DNA from: RGIG1681 sp045594425
Lineage (GTDB): Bacteria; Bacillota; Clostridia; Christensenellales; UBA1242
Assembly: GCA_045594425.1 (NCBI GenBank)
Contig: JAZNYK010000003.1
Coordinates: forward strand, 3,660 to 67,659
Length of the DNA: 64,000 nt
Direction: 5' to 3'
Shown here: one piece after another, positions 33,299-40,709 of the stretch
Numbering within the stretch: position 1 is the first letter of the stretch
How the letters are laid out: every line of letters starts with the position of its first letter
Made by a program: the position numbers and the translations under genes
Notes under the pieces: model-generated
What the model saw: only the letters and a program-made list of their open reading frames with translations
What the model was told of the DNA's origin: nothing
Databases searched by the model: none

Positions 33299-34589
33299 AA
33301 AAAATTTAGGTCTGATTATTCTGCTTATTATTGCTTTGGTTTTTCCAACGAGTTTAAACTATCAAGCAAGGCTTAATATGAGAATCATTGTGACAGGTCT
33401 TGCAATTGATAAGTCAGGTGAAGATTATCAAGTTACCGCGCAGATTGTGAAAACATCTCCGGGGAATGAATCTCCAGGAACCAGCGCCCAAATAGACTTT
33501 ATAACCGACAAAGCCCAAACTCTTTCAGAAGCGGTGTCAAAACTTGCATATAAAGCCGGTAAGGTTTCTGCATTTTCACACACCAACTTTGTTGTTTTGG
33601 GAAAATCTATGTTTGAAGAAGATGTGACCAAGTGTTTAGATTATTTTATTAGAGATAAAATCATTAAAAATTCCGCTCTTTTGTTGTTTGCTGGTGACAA
33701 GGCGGAGGATGAATTAAAAAAGACTAAAAACGTTGAATTATCGGTGGGTTTAGGGCTTCAAAAAGTGTTTTTATTCAAAGAAAATGAAGGCGATGGTTTA
33801 ATGATTACACTTATTGATTTTTTAAACCAAAACAAACTTTATTCAAGGTCTGGCGTTGCAAGTGAGTTAAAATTTCACACCAATGAAGAAGCAAAGCAAA
33901 GCGAAGGTTCATCACAATCTGATGGTCAAAGTTCAACTTCGTCAAGCAGTTCAAGCGGGGAAGGTTCAAGTGAGCAGACAGGTTCGAAATCTTCGGCTGG
34001 TTCAAGTGACTCGTCTTCTGGGGGCTCTGGAAGTTCTGGTCAGAGCGAACAACAATATTTTGACCCAGAACCAGCAGTAGTTTGTTTTGTTGGCGGAAGG
34101 TTTGTTGGCAAACTAGAAGACACTGATAGCATAAAAGGTTATATGCTTGGCAACCCAGCAACAAAAAAGAACGAAGTTATGCTTGAAAATGTGGTTAGTG
34201 GAAGGCTTAATGGTGATAAAATTGAAGTTATTATAAAGAAGAAAAAAAATAAGTTTGCGGTGCGTTATGAAAATGGCTCTCCGGTTCTAGACTTAAAAGT
34301 TATCATTGAAAAAGGTGAGATAAATGAAATTATGTCAGACCAAGTTATTGCAAATCTGAAGACGGAAGAATTTAATGCAATAAAAAAGGGCGTCAGTGAC
34401 GCCGTGTCAAAACAAATTTCTGCTTGTTTTGAAAAATCAAAAGATTTTGGTTGTGATATTTTTAACGCATATGAAAAGGCATACAAATGGCATTATAACA
34501 AAACCCTTGAACTTTTTGATTCGCCAGAGGACTTTTTGAAAAGTCTAAAACTTAATGTGCTAGTTGAAATTAAACAACTTGATTATTAA
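33282..34589 (+). CDS. Spore germination receptor subunit C (GerC), atypical: no lipobox, Ser/Gly-rich insertion
   Basis: The 435-residue GerC-type subunit starts KKKFKKNLGLIILLIIALVFPTSL, a membrane segment. Family members normally have a lipobox Cys here, but no Cys occurs before residue 118, so the protein appears anchored by an uncleaved helix. RIIVTGLAIDKSGEDYQVTA (34-53), the SHTNFVVLGKSM segment and the C-terminal domain (LKVIIEKGEI, KGVSDAVSKQISACFEKSKDFGCDIF) are typical. Residues 207-257 are almost only Ser, Gly, Gln and Asp/Glu, a flexible insertion between domains. Last gene of the receptor operon. Confidence 0.88.
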   Translation: MKKKFKKNLGLIILLIIALVFPTSLNYQARLNMRIIVTGLAIDKSGEDYQVTAQIVKTSPGNESPGTSAQIDFITDKAQTLSEAVSKLAYKAGKVSAFSHTNFVVLGKSMFEEDVTKCLDYFIRDKIIKNSALLLFAGDKAEDELKKTKNVELSVGLGLQKVFLFKENEGDGLMITLIDFLNQNKLYSRSGVASELKFHTNEEAKQSEGSSQSDGQSSTSSSSSSGEGSSEQTGSKSSAGSSDSSSGGSGSSGQSEQQYFDPEPAVVCFVGGRFVGKLEDTDSIKGYMLGNPATKKNEVMLENVVSGRLNGDKIEVIIKKKKNKFAVRYENGSPVLDLKVIIEKGEINEIMSDQVIANLKTEEFNAIKKGVSDAVSKQISACFEKSKDFGCDIFNAYEKAYKWHYNKTLELFDSPEDFLKSLKLNVLVEIKQLDY

Positions 34590-34593
34590 ACAA

Positions 34594-34628
34594 AAAAACA
34601 CTCCTGTTTTTTAGGAGTGTTTTTATTT
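34594..34628. terminator. Bidirectional terminator between gerC and the P-type ATPase gene
   Basis: 12-bp stem AAAAACACTCCT / AGGAGTGTTTTT with a GTTTTTT loop and T-runs on both strands. Confidence 0.87.
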
Positions 34629-34629
34629 A

Positions 34630-37350
34630 TTAAAATTTAACTTTATCCATCAACTTGTAAATAACTGTAATTATTGTTGGTGATGCAAATGCCAAAACAA
34701 GAACAAATAGCACATCTTCAACCACGAGTTGTGAGAATGGGATAATGCCGAATGTTGTTGGCCAAGCAAAGATGCAGGTCACGCAAAGAATGAGCATTGC
34801 AGAGAACAAGAACACAGTGATTGGATTAAATGGTTTGCAAAGTCTGTAAAGCATTGCAAGACCTGTGAGTGTTAAAACAAGTGTAGACATTGTTTCAACA
34901 ACTGAAATGTTGTCAGCAATTGATTCGTGAACGAAATAGTTAAATAGGTATACAGCGGCAACATTCAAAACAAGTGTGAGTGCACCGGGAAGTGCATTTT
35001 TGATAAGGTTGTAAATAAACTTACCTTCAATAGGCTTGTCGTTTGGCAGGAATGCCAATATAAACGAAGGAATACCAATTACAAACCATTCAAACAAAAG
35101 CATATTAGATGTTGTGAATGGGTAAGGTTGACGAATCACAATAACAAGTATAGAGAAGATAATTGAGAACAACGTTTTCATAAAGAATAATGATGATGCT
35201 TTTTGAACGTTGTTAATAACTTTTCTTCCTTCAATAACTGTGTCAGGCATACTAGAAAAGTCTGAATTCATCAAAACCATGTGGCTCACACTTCTAACAG
35301 ATTCACTTCCGCTTGCCATGGCAATAGAACAATCTGCTTCTTTAAGTGCCAAAATATCGTTAACGCCGTCACCGGTCATTGCCACAGTGTTGCCTTCGGT
35401 TTTCATGGTTTTAATTAAAAGCGCTTTTTGTTCTGGAGTAACTCTGCCAAACACAGTGTATTTGTTAGCGGCTGCAATAACTTGTTTTTCTGAAAGCCCG
35501 TCAAGACTAATAAATGCATCTGTGCCTTCAACGCCAACACGTTTTGCAATTTCAGAAACTGTGAGTGGGTTGTCACCAGAAATGATTTTTACTTTAACGC
35601 CATTGTCTTTAAACCAAGCAATGGTTTTAGCGGCGTCTTCTCTGATGTGGTCTTCAAGAACAATAAGAGCAATTGCTTCTCTTTCTTCTGGAAGAGTGTC
35701 TTTTGAAATAGATTTTTTAGAATGTGCTAGAAGGAATGTTCTGTAACCATCTTTAGCATATTGCTCAACCATGGTTTGAAGTTTTTCATCCTTCATGTTA
35801 GGAATAACAAATTCAGGAGCACCCATAATATAGGTTCCTGCTTCATCAAAAGTAACTGCAGAAAGTTTTCTTGATGAAGAGAAAGGAATTGTTATTGTTG
35901 GGGTTAATTCTTTGTTATAGCCAAAGTAATTAATAAGTGCTTGGCTTGTTTGGTTGTTATCACCAAGTGCTGAAAGCATTGAACCCATAATTCTTTTAAT
36001 GGTGTGTTGTGTGTTTGTAAGTTGAACACAGTTAAACACTTTCATAGTGCCATCGGTGATTGTTCCGGTTTTATCCAAACACAAAACATTTACACGAGCA
36101 AGCATTTCAACGCAATAAAGGTCTTGAACCAAGGCTTTCTTTCTTGCGAGTTTAATAACAGATACAGTAAGTGAAACAGAGCATAGAAGGAACATTCCCG
36201 CAGGAATCATGCCTATTGCAGAGCCTGCTGTTGTTGTGATTGCCGAAACAATATCACCATGGGCTTGGTTGCTGCTGTTTAAGAACATTAACACTGTAAT
36301 TGGAACAATCAAGATACCAATAAGTTTAATGATGATTTTTAGTGAATTGAAAAGTTCTGATTTTGGTTTACGATATTTCTTTGCTGTTTGAGCAAGTTGT
36401 TGAATGTAGTTATTCAAACCAACTTTTTCAACTCTTGCGTGGCAGTGTCCAGAAACGACAAAACTTCCTGCAAGAAGTGTGTCACCAACTTTCTTTTTTA
36501 TAGGAAGGCTTTCACCGGTAAGAACACTTTCGTTAACTTCAATGTTGCCTTCAACAATAATGCAGTCAGCAACAATTTGTTTTCCGGTTGAAAGAACAAC
36601 AATGTCGTCAATAACAACTTCTTCCATTGCAATGTTTTCTTCTTCACCATCTCTAACAACTTTTACAACAGGAGCAGTTAAAAGTGATAACTTTTCAATG
36701 GTTTTCTTTGCTCTGATTTCTTGAACAATTCCAATAATAATATTAATAAGAATTGTTGCCATGAACAAAATGTTGCTCCAAGGCTGTTTGTATATAATGT
36801 TAACAACAACAAGTGCAATAGCAATCAAGAAACACAAAATGTTAAAGAAGGTGAAAAGGTTTTCGCAAATAATGCTTCCAACAGTTTTAACGTTTGTGTT
36901 TGGGCTTTCATTTGTTTGACCTTTCAAAACTCTTTCTTGAACCTGTTCACTTGTAAGACCATTTTGATAGTCTGTTTTAACACGCTTAACACGTTTTTGA
37001 ACAATTGGTTCAGGTTTTTTCTTTTTTGTGTTTTCAAAAACCATTTTAAAAACATCACGAAGTTTTGGTTCGCCATCGTCTTCAACTTCTTTTTCTTTCT
37101 TTTTCTTGTTTTTATCAATCTTTTTTGCTGACTTTAAGTCTGCTTTAGAAGTTTTTTCAGACGCTTTTTTTACAACGGTCTTTTTTTCTTGTTGAGGTTT
37201 TTGAGCATCTAACTCATTTTGGTCTGAATCAGATTCAAATTCTGTTGCTTTAGTTGGTTCGGAAATTTCAGAGGTTTCTTCAACTTCAGTTTCAACAACT
37301 TCAAGTTCTTCTGATTCTTGTTCAGATTGTAACTTATTTTTATTCGACAT
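34630..37350 (-). CDS. Cation-translocating P-type ATPase with charged N-terminal extension
   Basis: The 906-residue ATPase has the actuator motif LTGESLPIKK (278-287), phosphorylation site DKTGTITDG (Asp426) and hinge TGDGVNDILALKEADCSIAM. The TM4 motif reads MIPAGMFLL (residues 381-389) where Ca2+-type P2 pumps have PEGL. This suggests the CtpE-like HAD-IC group, whose ion is often calcium, but the ion cannot be assigned. Residues 1-118 are an unusual acidic then Lys-rich extension (Glu/Ser 1-50, KKNKKKKEKEVEDDGE near 80-95) without membrane segments. GAGGG lies before the ATG. Monocistronic, with its own promoter and a palindrome just upstream. Confidence 0.92.
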   Translation of the reverse strand: MSNKNKLQSEQESEELEVVETEVEETSEISEPTKATEFESDSDQNELDAQKPQQEKKTVVKKASEKTSKADLKSAKKIDKNKKKKEKEVEDDGEPKLRDVFKMVFENTKKKKPEPIVQKRVKRVKTDYQNGLTSEQVQERVLKGQTNESPNTNVKTVGSIICENLFTFFNILCFLIAIALVVVNIIYKQPWSNILFMATILINIIIGIVQEIRAKKTIEKLSLLTAPVVKVVRDGEEENIAMEEVVIDDIVVLSTGKQIVADCIIVEGNIEVNESVLTGESLPIKKKVGDTLLAGSFVVSGHCHARVEKVGLNNYIQQLAQTAKKYRKPKSELFNSLKIIIKLIGILIVPITVLMFLNSSNQAHGDIVSAITTTAGSAIGMIPAGMFLLCSVSLTVSVIKLARKKALVQDLYCVEMLARVNVLCLDKTGTITDGTMKVFNCVQLTNTQHTIKRIMGSMLSALGDNNQTSQALINYFGYNKELTPTITIPFSSSRKLSAVTFDEAGTYIMGAPEFVIPNMKDEKLQTMVEQYAKDGYRTFLLAHSKKSISKDTLPEEREAIALIVLEDHIREDAAKTIAWFKDNGVKVKIISGDNPLTVSEIAKRVGVEGTDAFISLDGLSEKQVIAAANKYTVFGRVTPEQKALLIKTMKTEGNTVAMTGDGVNDILALKEADCSIAMASGSESVRSVSHMVLMNSDFSSMPDTVIEGRKVINNVQKASSLFFMKTLFSIIFSILVIVIRQPYPFTTSNMLLFEWFVIGIPSFILAFLPNDKPIEGKFIYNLIKNALPGALTLVLNVAAVYLFNYFVHESIADNISVVETMSTLVLTLTGLAMLYRLCKPFNPITVFLFSAMLILCVTCIFAWPTTFGIIPFSQLVVEDVLFVLVLAFASPTIITVIYKLMDKVKF

Positions 37351-37383
37351 AGCACCCTCATTTTACGTAAGATTATAGTTAAT

Positions 37384-37411
37384 ATTATAAAATTTTTAAC
37401 TTAAAAGTCAA
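37384..37411 (-). promoter_or_regulatory. Sigma-A promoter of the P-type ATPase gene
   Basis: On the minus strand TTGACT (37411-37406) and TATAAT (37389-37384) with a 16-nt spacer. Confidence 0.7.
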
Positions 37412-37420
37412 TTGCACGAT

Positions 37421-37440
37421 ACTAAATAATATTATTTAGT
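37421..37440. promoter_or_regulatory. Perfect 20-bp palindrome upstream of the ATPase promoter (candidate operator)
   Basis: ACTAAATAAT and its exact reverse complement abut at 37430/37431. The palindrome lies 9 bp beyond the -35 of the ATPase promoter. It resembles a metal- or stress-regulator box in symmetry, but the factor is unknown. The rest of 37351-37576 is AT-rich without other signals. Confidence 0.5.
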
Positions 37441-37576
37441 TGAAAAAATATTCTTTATGTTACAAAAATTACTTAAAGTGTTTTAAAACAAAGCAATAAG
37501 TTTTTTTAAATAAAGTAAATTATGCCCCAAACCAAGCAAAAGTTTTATGGCTTTATATATAAAAATAAAATAATAC

Positions 37577-37605
37577 TTGCAAAATCTAAAAAAGGGTGTT
37601 ATAAT
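37577..37605 (+). promoter_or_regulatory. Sigma-A promoter of rpsF-ssb-rpsR
   Basis: TTGCAA (37577-37582) and TATAAT (37600-37605) with a 17-nt spacer. The start point at about 37612 leaves a leader of about 70 nt that contains the S6:S18 hairpin. Confidence 0.82.
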
Positions 37606-37621
37606 TCGATTACAATTCCTT

Positions 37622-37653
37622 GTATTGTGGCTATTTTTTTATGCCCGCAATAC
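37622..37653 (+). promoter_or_regulatory. Candidate S6:S18 autoregulatory leader hairpin
   Basis: The lower stem GTATTG / CAATAC (37622-37627 with 37648-37653) and upper stem GGC / GCC (37629-37631 with 37643-37645) are separated by an asymmetric internal loop containing C-G after the upper stem (GCCCGCAATAC). This matches the plan of the widespread leader bound by the S6:S18 complex to repress its own operon. It precedes the S6 Shine-Dalgarno by 14 nt. Confidence 0.6.
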
Positions 37654-37682
37654 CGAATGAGTCCAAAAGGAGGCTGATTAAC

Positions 37683-37964
37683 ATGAGAAATTACGAAGTT
37701 TTATACATCATCGATGGAACTCTTTCTGATGAAGATAAAGAAAAAGTTGTTCTTACTGTTAAAGAAGTTGTTGAAAAAGCAGGTGGCAAATGTGAAGAAC
37801 CTGACAGATGGGGAATGAAAAAATACTCTTACCCAATCAACTACAAAACAGAAGGCTACTACGTGTTGATGAATTTCACTGCTGAAGATTCTGCACCAGC
37901 AACAATCACAGGCAAACTCAACATCAACAGAAATGTTGTTAGACACATGATTGTCGCAAAATAG
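37683..37964 (+). CDS. rpsF: 30S ribosomal protein S6
   Basis: Primary binding partner of S18 on the platform of the 30S subunit. The 93 residues show MRNYEVLYIIDGTLSDEDKE, then DRWGMKKYSYPINYKTEGYYVLMNF (split across two strands), then NVVRHMIVAK, all conserved S6 blocks. Upstream in-frame codons to 37620 lie within the leader. AAGGAGG placed 8 nt before the ATG at 37683 fixes the start. First gene of the three-gene operon with ssb and rpsR, common to most Firmicutes. Confidence 0.97.
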   Translation: MRNYEVLYIIDGTLSDEDKEKVVLTVKEVVEKAGGKCEEPDRWGMKKYSYPINYKTEGYYVLMNFTAEDSAPATITGKLNINRNVVRHMIVAK

Positions 37965-37994
37965 TTTTAAAAGATTAAACTTTAGGAGAAAACT

Positions 37995-38426
37995 ATGAAT
38001 AAAGTAATTTTAGTTGGCAACTTAACAAGAGACCCTGAACTTATCACAACAAACAACGGCATCTCACTTTGCAGATTTAGTCTTGCAGTTCAAAGAAGAT
38101 TTGCTGGTGAAAACGGCGAAAGAGAAGCAGATTTCATCAACATTGTTGTATGGCGTGGTCAAGCAGACAACTGCTATAAATACCTCAAAAAAGGCAGCAA
38201 AGCAGGCGTTGTTGGCTCAATCCAAACACGTTCTTATGACGGCACTGACGGAACAAAGAAATATTCAACCGAAGTTGTTGCTGAAGAAGTAGAATTTTTG
38301 TCAAGCAAGGGCGCAACAAATACTGACGATTTTGTTCAAGAAGCGCCAGCAGGTTCAAAATCTACAGGCAAGAGTGATATTGTTAACAAGTTCGAACCAA
38401 TCGACGACGACAATTTACCATTTTAA
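37995..38426 (+). CDS. ssb: Single-stranded DNA-binding protein
   Basis: Binds ssDNA during replication, repair and recombination. The 143 residues start MNKVILVGNLTRDPEL, with an OB fold through YKYLKKGSKAGVVGSIQTRS. The C-terminal tail is flexible and ends in the acidic tip DDDNLPF, the conserved interaction peptide for replisome partners. Spaced 30 nt after rpsF and 13 nt before rpsR with good AGGAG sites. Confidence 0.97.
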   Translation: MNKVILVGNLTRDPELITTNNGISLCRFSLAVQRRFAGENGEREADFINIVVWRGQADNCYKYLKKGSKAGVVGSIQTRSYDGTDGTKKYSTEVVAEEVEFLSSKGATNTDDFVQEAPAGSKSTGKSDIVNKFEPIDDDNLPF

Positions 38427-38439
38427 AAGGAGATAAAAC

Positions 38440-38709
38440 ATGGAAAGAAAATTTAAGAAAGAATCTTCTTATGATGATAAAAATCCTAACAAATTCCGTA
38501 AAGAATCAAAGAAAGTTTGTGCTTTCTGTGCAGAAAAGAGTGAAGGTATTGACTACAAAAACACTGCAAAACTCAGAAAGTATATGACAGAAAAAGGTAA
38601 AATCATTCCAAGAAGAACAACTGGTGTTTGTGCAAGACATCAAAGAGAACTTACTTCTGCTATTAAAAGAGCAAGAGTTATGGCTCTTTTACCATACAGA
38701 ACTTTATAA
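38440..38709 (+). CDS. rpsR: 30S ribosomal protein S18
   Basis: Platform protein partnering S6. 89 residues with a basic N-terminal extension. A zinc-type CAFCAEKSEGIDYKN (CxxC) is followed by LRKYMTEKGKIIPRRTTGVC and ARHQRELTSAIKRARVMALL. With the later Cys-His this is the Cys-containing (zinc-binding) S18 form. The stop codon overlaps the first two bases of the repeated hairpin element downstream. Confidence 0.97.
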   Translation: MERKFKKESSYDDKNPNKFRKESKKVCAFCAEKSEGIDYKNTAKLRKYMTEKGKIIPRRTTGVCARHQRELTSAIKRARVMALLPYRTL

Positions 38710-38740
38710 TTGATTTAAAATCACGCACATTGCTGCGTTA
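38708..38740 (+). repeat. 33-nt direct repeat, copy 1 (hairpin element)
   Basis: Identical to 38884-38916. It contains ACGCA..TGCGT, a 5-bp hairpin with loop CATTGC. Both copies are followed by related sequence that folds into a terminator-like hairpin (AAAAA.T.., then AGACAC..ATT.A.GCC). Confidence 0.9.
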
Positions 38741-38744
38741 CTTC

Positions 38745-38797
38745 AAAAAATCTAGACACTCATTTACGCCAAGTAAAATCGAGCCTAGATTTTTTTT
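38745..38797 (+). terminator. Terminator of rpsF-ssb-rpsR
   Basis: AAAAAATCTAG / CTAGATTTTTT (38745-38755 with 38785-38795) is closed by an inner CTC / GAG and TTTAC / GTAAA hairpin and followed by T's. The whole 38710-39068 gap holds this, the two repeat copies, a second terminator-like hairpin and the dnaB promoter. Confidence 0.75.
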
Positions 38798-38883
38798 GTG
38801 CCTTGCTCTGCACGCAATTTGTAAACCAATTATTTTTTATTTTACTCAATTTATTTGTCGATTATTTGGTGCGGAGCATATTA

Positions 38884-38916
38884 AATTGATTTAAAATCAC
38901 GCACATTGCTGCGTTA
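38884..38916 (+). repeat. 33-nt direct repeat, copy 2 (hairpin element)
   Basis: Exact copy of 38708-38740, 143 nt further on, in the same orientation. Followed by its own hairpin and T-run. Confidence 0.9.
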
Positions 38917-38929
38917 TATTAAAAATTTC

Positions 38930-38955
38930 CAGACACAATTATGCCTGTTTTTTTT
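38930..38955 (+). terminator. Terminator-like hairpin after repeat copy 2
   Basis: CAGACA / TGCCTG (38930-38935 with 38942-38947, one A-C mismatch) followed by eight T's. No gene lies between it and the previous terminator, so it belongs to the repeated element. Confidence 0.6.
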
Positions 38956-38998
38956 GTTGTGAATAATGTATAATATAGTATGATTTTTAGATTGTTTA

Positions 38999-39027
38999 TT
39001 GACAATAAATCGGCTTGTGGGTATACT
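38999..39027 (+). promoter_or_regulatory. Sigma-A promoter of dnaB
   Basis: TTGACA (38999-39004) and TATACT (39022-39027) with a 17-nt spacer. A TATAAT at 38969-38974 upstream may be a second start. Confidence 0.8.
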
Positions 39028-39068
39028 AATGGCTATAAACAAAACTTGTTTTTTATGTGGAGAGACAA

Positions 39069-40691
39069 ATGGCAGAAAGAAGAAAAACCAAAGAAGAACA
39101 AAGAGTTGAAGAAATTAAAAAAGCGCTTGAGAGCGGTGGCAGAATTTTGCCAAACAATTTTGATGCAGAACAAGCGGTTTTGGGTTGTGCACTCATTGAT
39201 TCAGAAGCAGCCCTTACAATTGTTGGAAAACTCGAAGAAATTGATTTTTACAATGACACTCACAGAAAGATTTTTGCTGCAATAAAAAGTCTTTATGCTA
39301 TTTCTGCTCCAATTGATTTTGTAACAGTTTCTGATGAACTTGAAAAGAAGGGTTATATTAATGATGTTGGTGGAATGGCATATATTTCTTCGCTTTCAAA
39401 CATTGTTCCTTCTGCCGCAAGTTGCAATCACTATATAAACATTTTAAAACGTGATTCTGTTTTAAGACAAGTTATCACAGTGTGTGGTGACACCATTGCA
39501 AAAGCCTATGAAGATGATTCAAATGAATCAATTTTGGGTTCAGCCGAAAAAGCAATTTTTGAAATTGCTGAAAAAGGTCAAACAGGTTCGCTCGTAAAAA
39601 TTGCTGACCCACTCGAATCTGTTGTTAATCGTATTGAAGAAATCCACAAAGACAGTTCTGTTCTCCGTGGTTTAAAAACTGGATTCTATGCCATAGACAA
39701 AGCGACAAACGGTCTTCAAAAAACCGACCTTATTATTTTGGCGGCTCGTCCGGGTGTTGGTAAAACCTCGCTTGCTATGAACATTGTTTCAAATGCTGCA
39801 ATCAAACATGGTGCAAAATGTGCAGTATTTTCTCTTGAAATGGGCAAAGAACAACTTGCTCAAAGAATGTTGTTTTCTGTTGCTAATGTTTCAATGGCAA
39901 AAGCACTACGTGGTGAACTCAAAGAATCTGATTGGGTAAAAGTTATGCGTGCGCAAAACACTTTAAAAGAAGCAGATATCTATATCGATGACAACGCAAT
40001 GAACACCCCATCACAAGTTCTTTCTAAATGTAGAAAACTTAAAAGAGAAAAAGGTCTTGACCTTATTGTTATTGACTATCTTGGTTTGATGAAAGCCGAT
40101 GGCAAAGCCGACAACCGTCAAAACGAAGTTGCAGATATTTCAAGAAACTTAAAACTTCTTGCAAAAGAAATTGAAGTTCCAGTTCTTTCGCTTTGTCAGT
40201 TAAACCGTTCAGTTGAAACCCGTGATGAAGGCGGAAAGCCAGCAAAACCAGTTCTTTCAGACCTTCGTGACTCTGGTTCTATCGAACAAGACGCCGATAT
40301 GGTTTGGTTTATTCATAGAGATATGACTGCAAAAGAAATTTCTGAACAACAAAACGGAAACTATCGTGCAGAACTTATTATTGCAAAATTCAGAAACGGT
40401 CAGCCAGGAAGTGTGTTCCTTGGTTGGGATGGTTCAAGAACAAGTTTTGTAAACCTTGAATCAGACGCCAATGAACAAAGCATTGTTGCACAGTTTGAAA
40501 AAAATGAAGATGCAAAACGCATGAAAAAAGGTTCAACCGTTGAAGATATAAAAAATGCAGTTGCAAACATTGTGAACGAAATTGAAACAACCGATTATTC
40601 AAATCTTGTTCCACCTCCAGAAATGGAATCAGAAATGCCACCAATCGATTTTAGTGACGTTTCAATTCCATCAGATGACGAACTATTTTAA
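39069..40691 (+). CDS. dnaB: Replicative DNA helicase DnaB
   Basis: Hexameric 5'-3' helicase that unwinds DNA at the fork. The N-terminal domain starts at NNFDAEQAVLGCALID. The RecA-like core has Walker A AARPGVGKTSLAMNI, FSLEMGKEQLAQRML, Walker B LIVIDYLGLM and SLCQLNRSVETR. The arginine-finger region lies in SDLRDSGSIEQDADMVWFIHR. The 540-residue protein is longer than usual (about 440-470) because of an acidic Pro/Asp-rich tail of about 75 residues. An in-frame GTG lies 12 nt upstream of the ATG at 39069, but GGAGAG fits the ATG. rplI, the usual upstream neighbour, is absent. Confidence 0.95.
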   Translation: MAERRKTKEEQRVEEIKKALESGGRILPNNFDAEQAVLGCALIDSEAALTIVGKLEEIDFYNDTHRKIFAAIKSLYAISAPIDFVTVSDELEKKGYINDVGGMAYISSLSNIVPSAASCNHYINILKRDSVLRQVITVCGDTIAKAYEDDSNESILGSAEKAIFEIAEKGQTGSLVKIADPLESVVNRIEEIHKDSSVLRGLKTGFYAIDKATNGLQKTDLIILAARPGVGKTSLAMNIVSNAAIKHGAKCAVFSLEMGKEQLAQRMLFSVANVSMAKALRGELKESDWVKVMRAQNTLKEADIYIDDNAMNTPSQVLSKCRKLKREKGLDLIVIDYLGLMKADGKADNRQNEVADISRNLKLLAKEIEVPVLSLCQLNRSVETRDEGGKPAKPVLSDLRDSGSIEQDADMVWFIHRDMTAKEISEQQNGNYRAELIIAKFRNGQPGSVFLGWDGSRTSFVNLESDANEQSIVAQFEKNEDAKRMKKGSTVEDIKNAVANIVNEIETTDYSNLVPPPEMESEMPPIDFSDVSIPSDDELF

Positions 40692-40709
40692 TATAAAGGA
40701 AAAACCATT

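Noticed and set aside
36721..37131. Plus-strand Asn/Phe-rich frames opposite the P-type ATPase and other long shadow frames
   Set aside because: They are antisense to strongly conserved genes, have no ribosome sites and show composition imposed by the opposite strand.
38708..38916. Two 33-nt repeats as a minimal CRISPR array
   Set aside because: Only two copies, a 143-nt gap that folds into a terminator, and no cas genes in the window.
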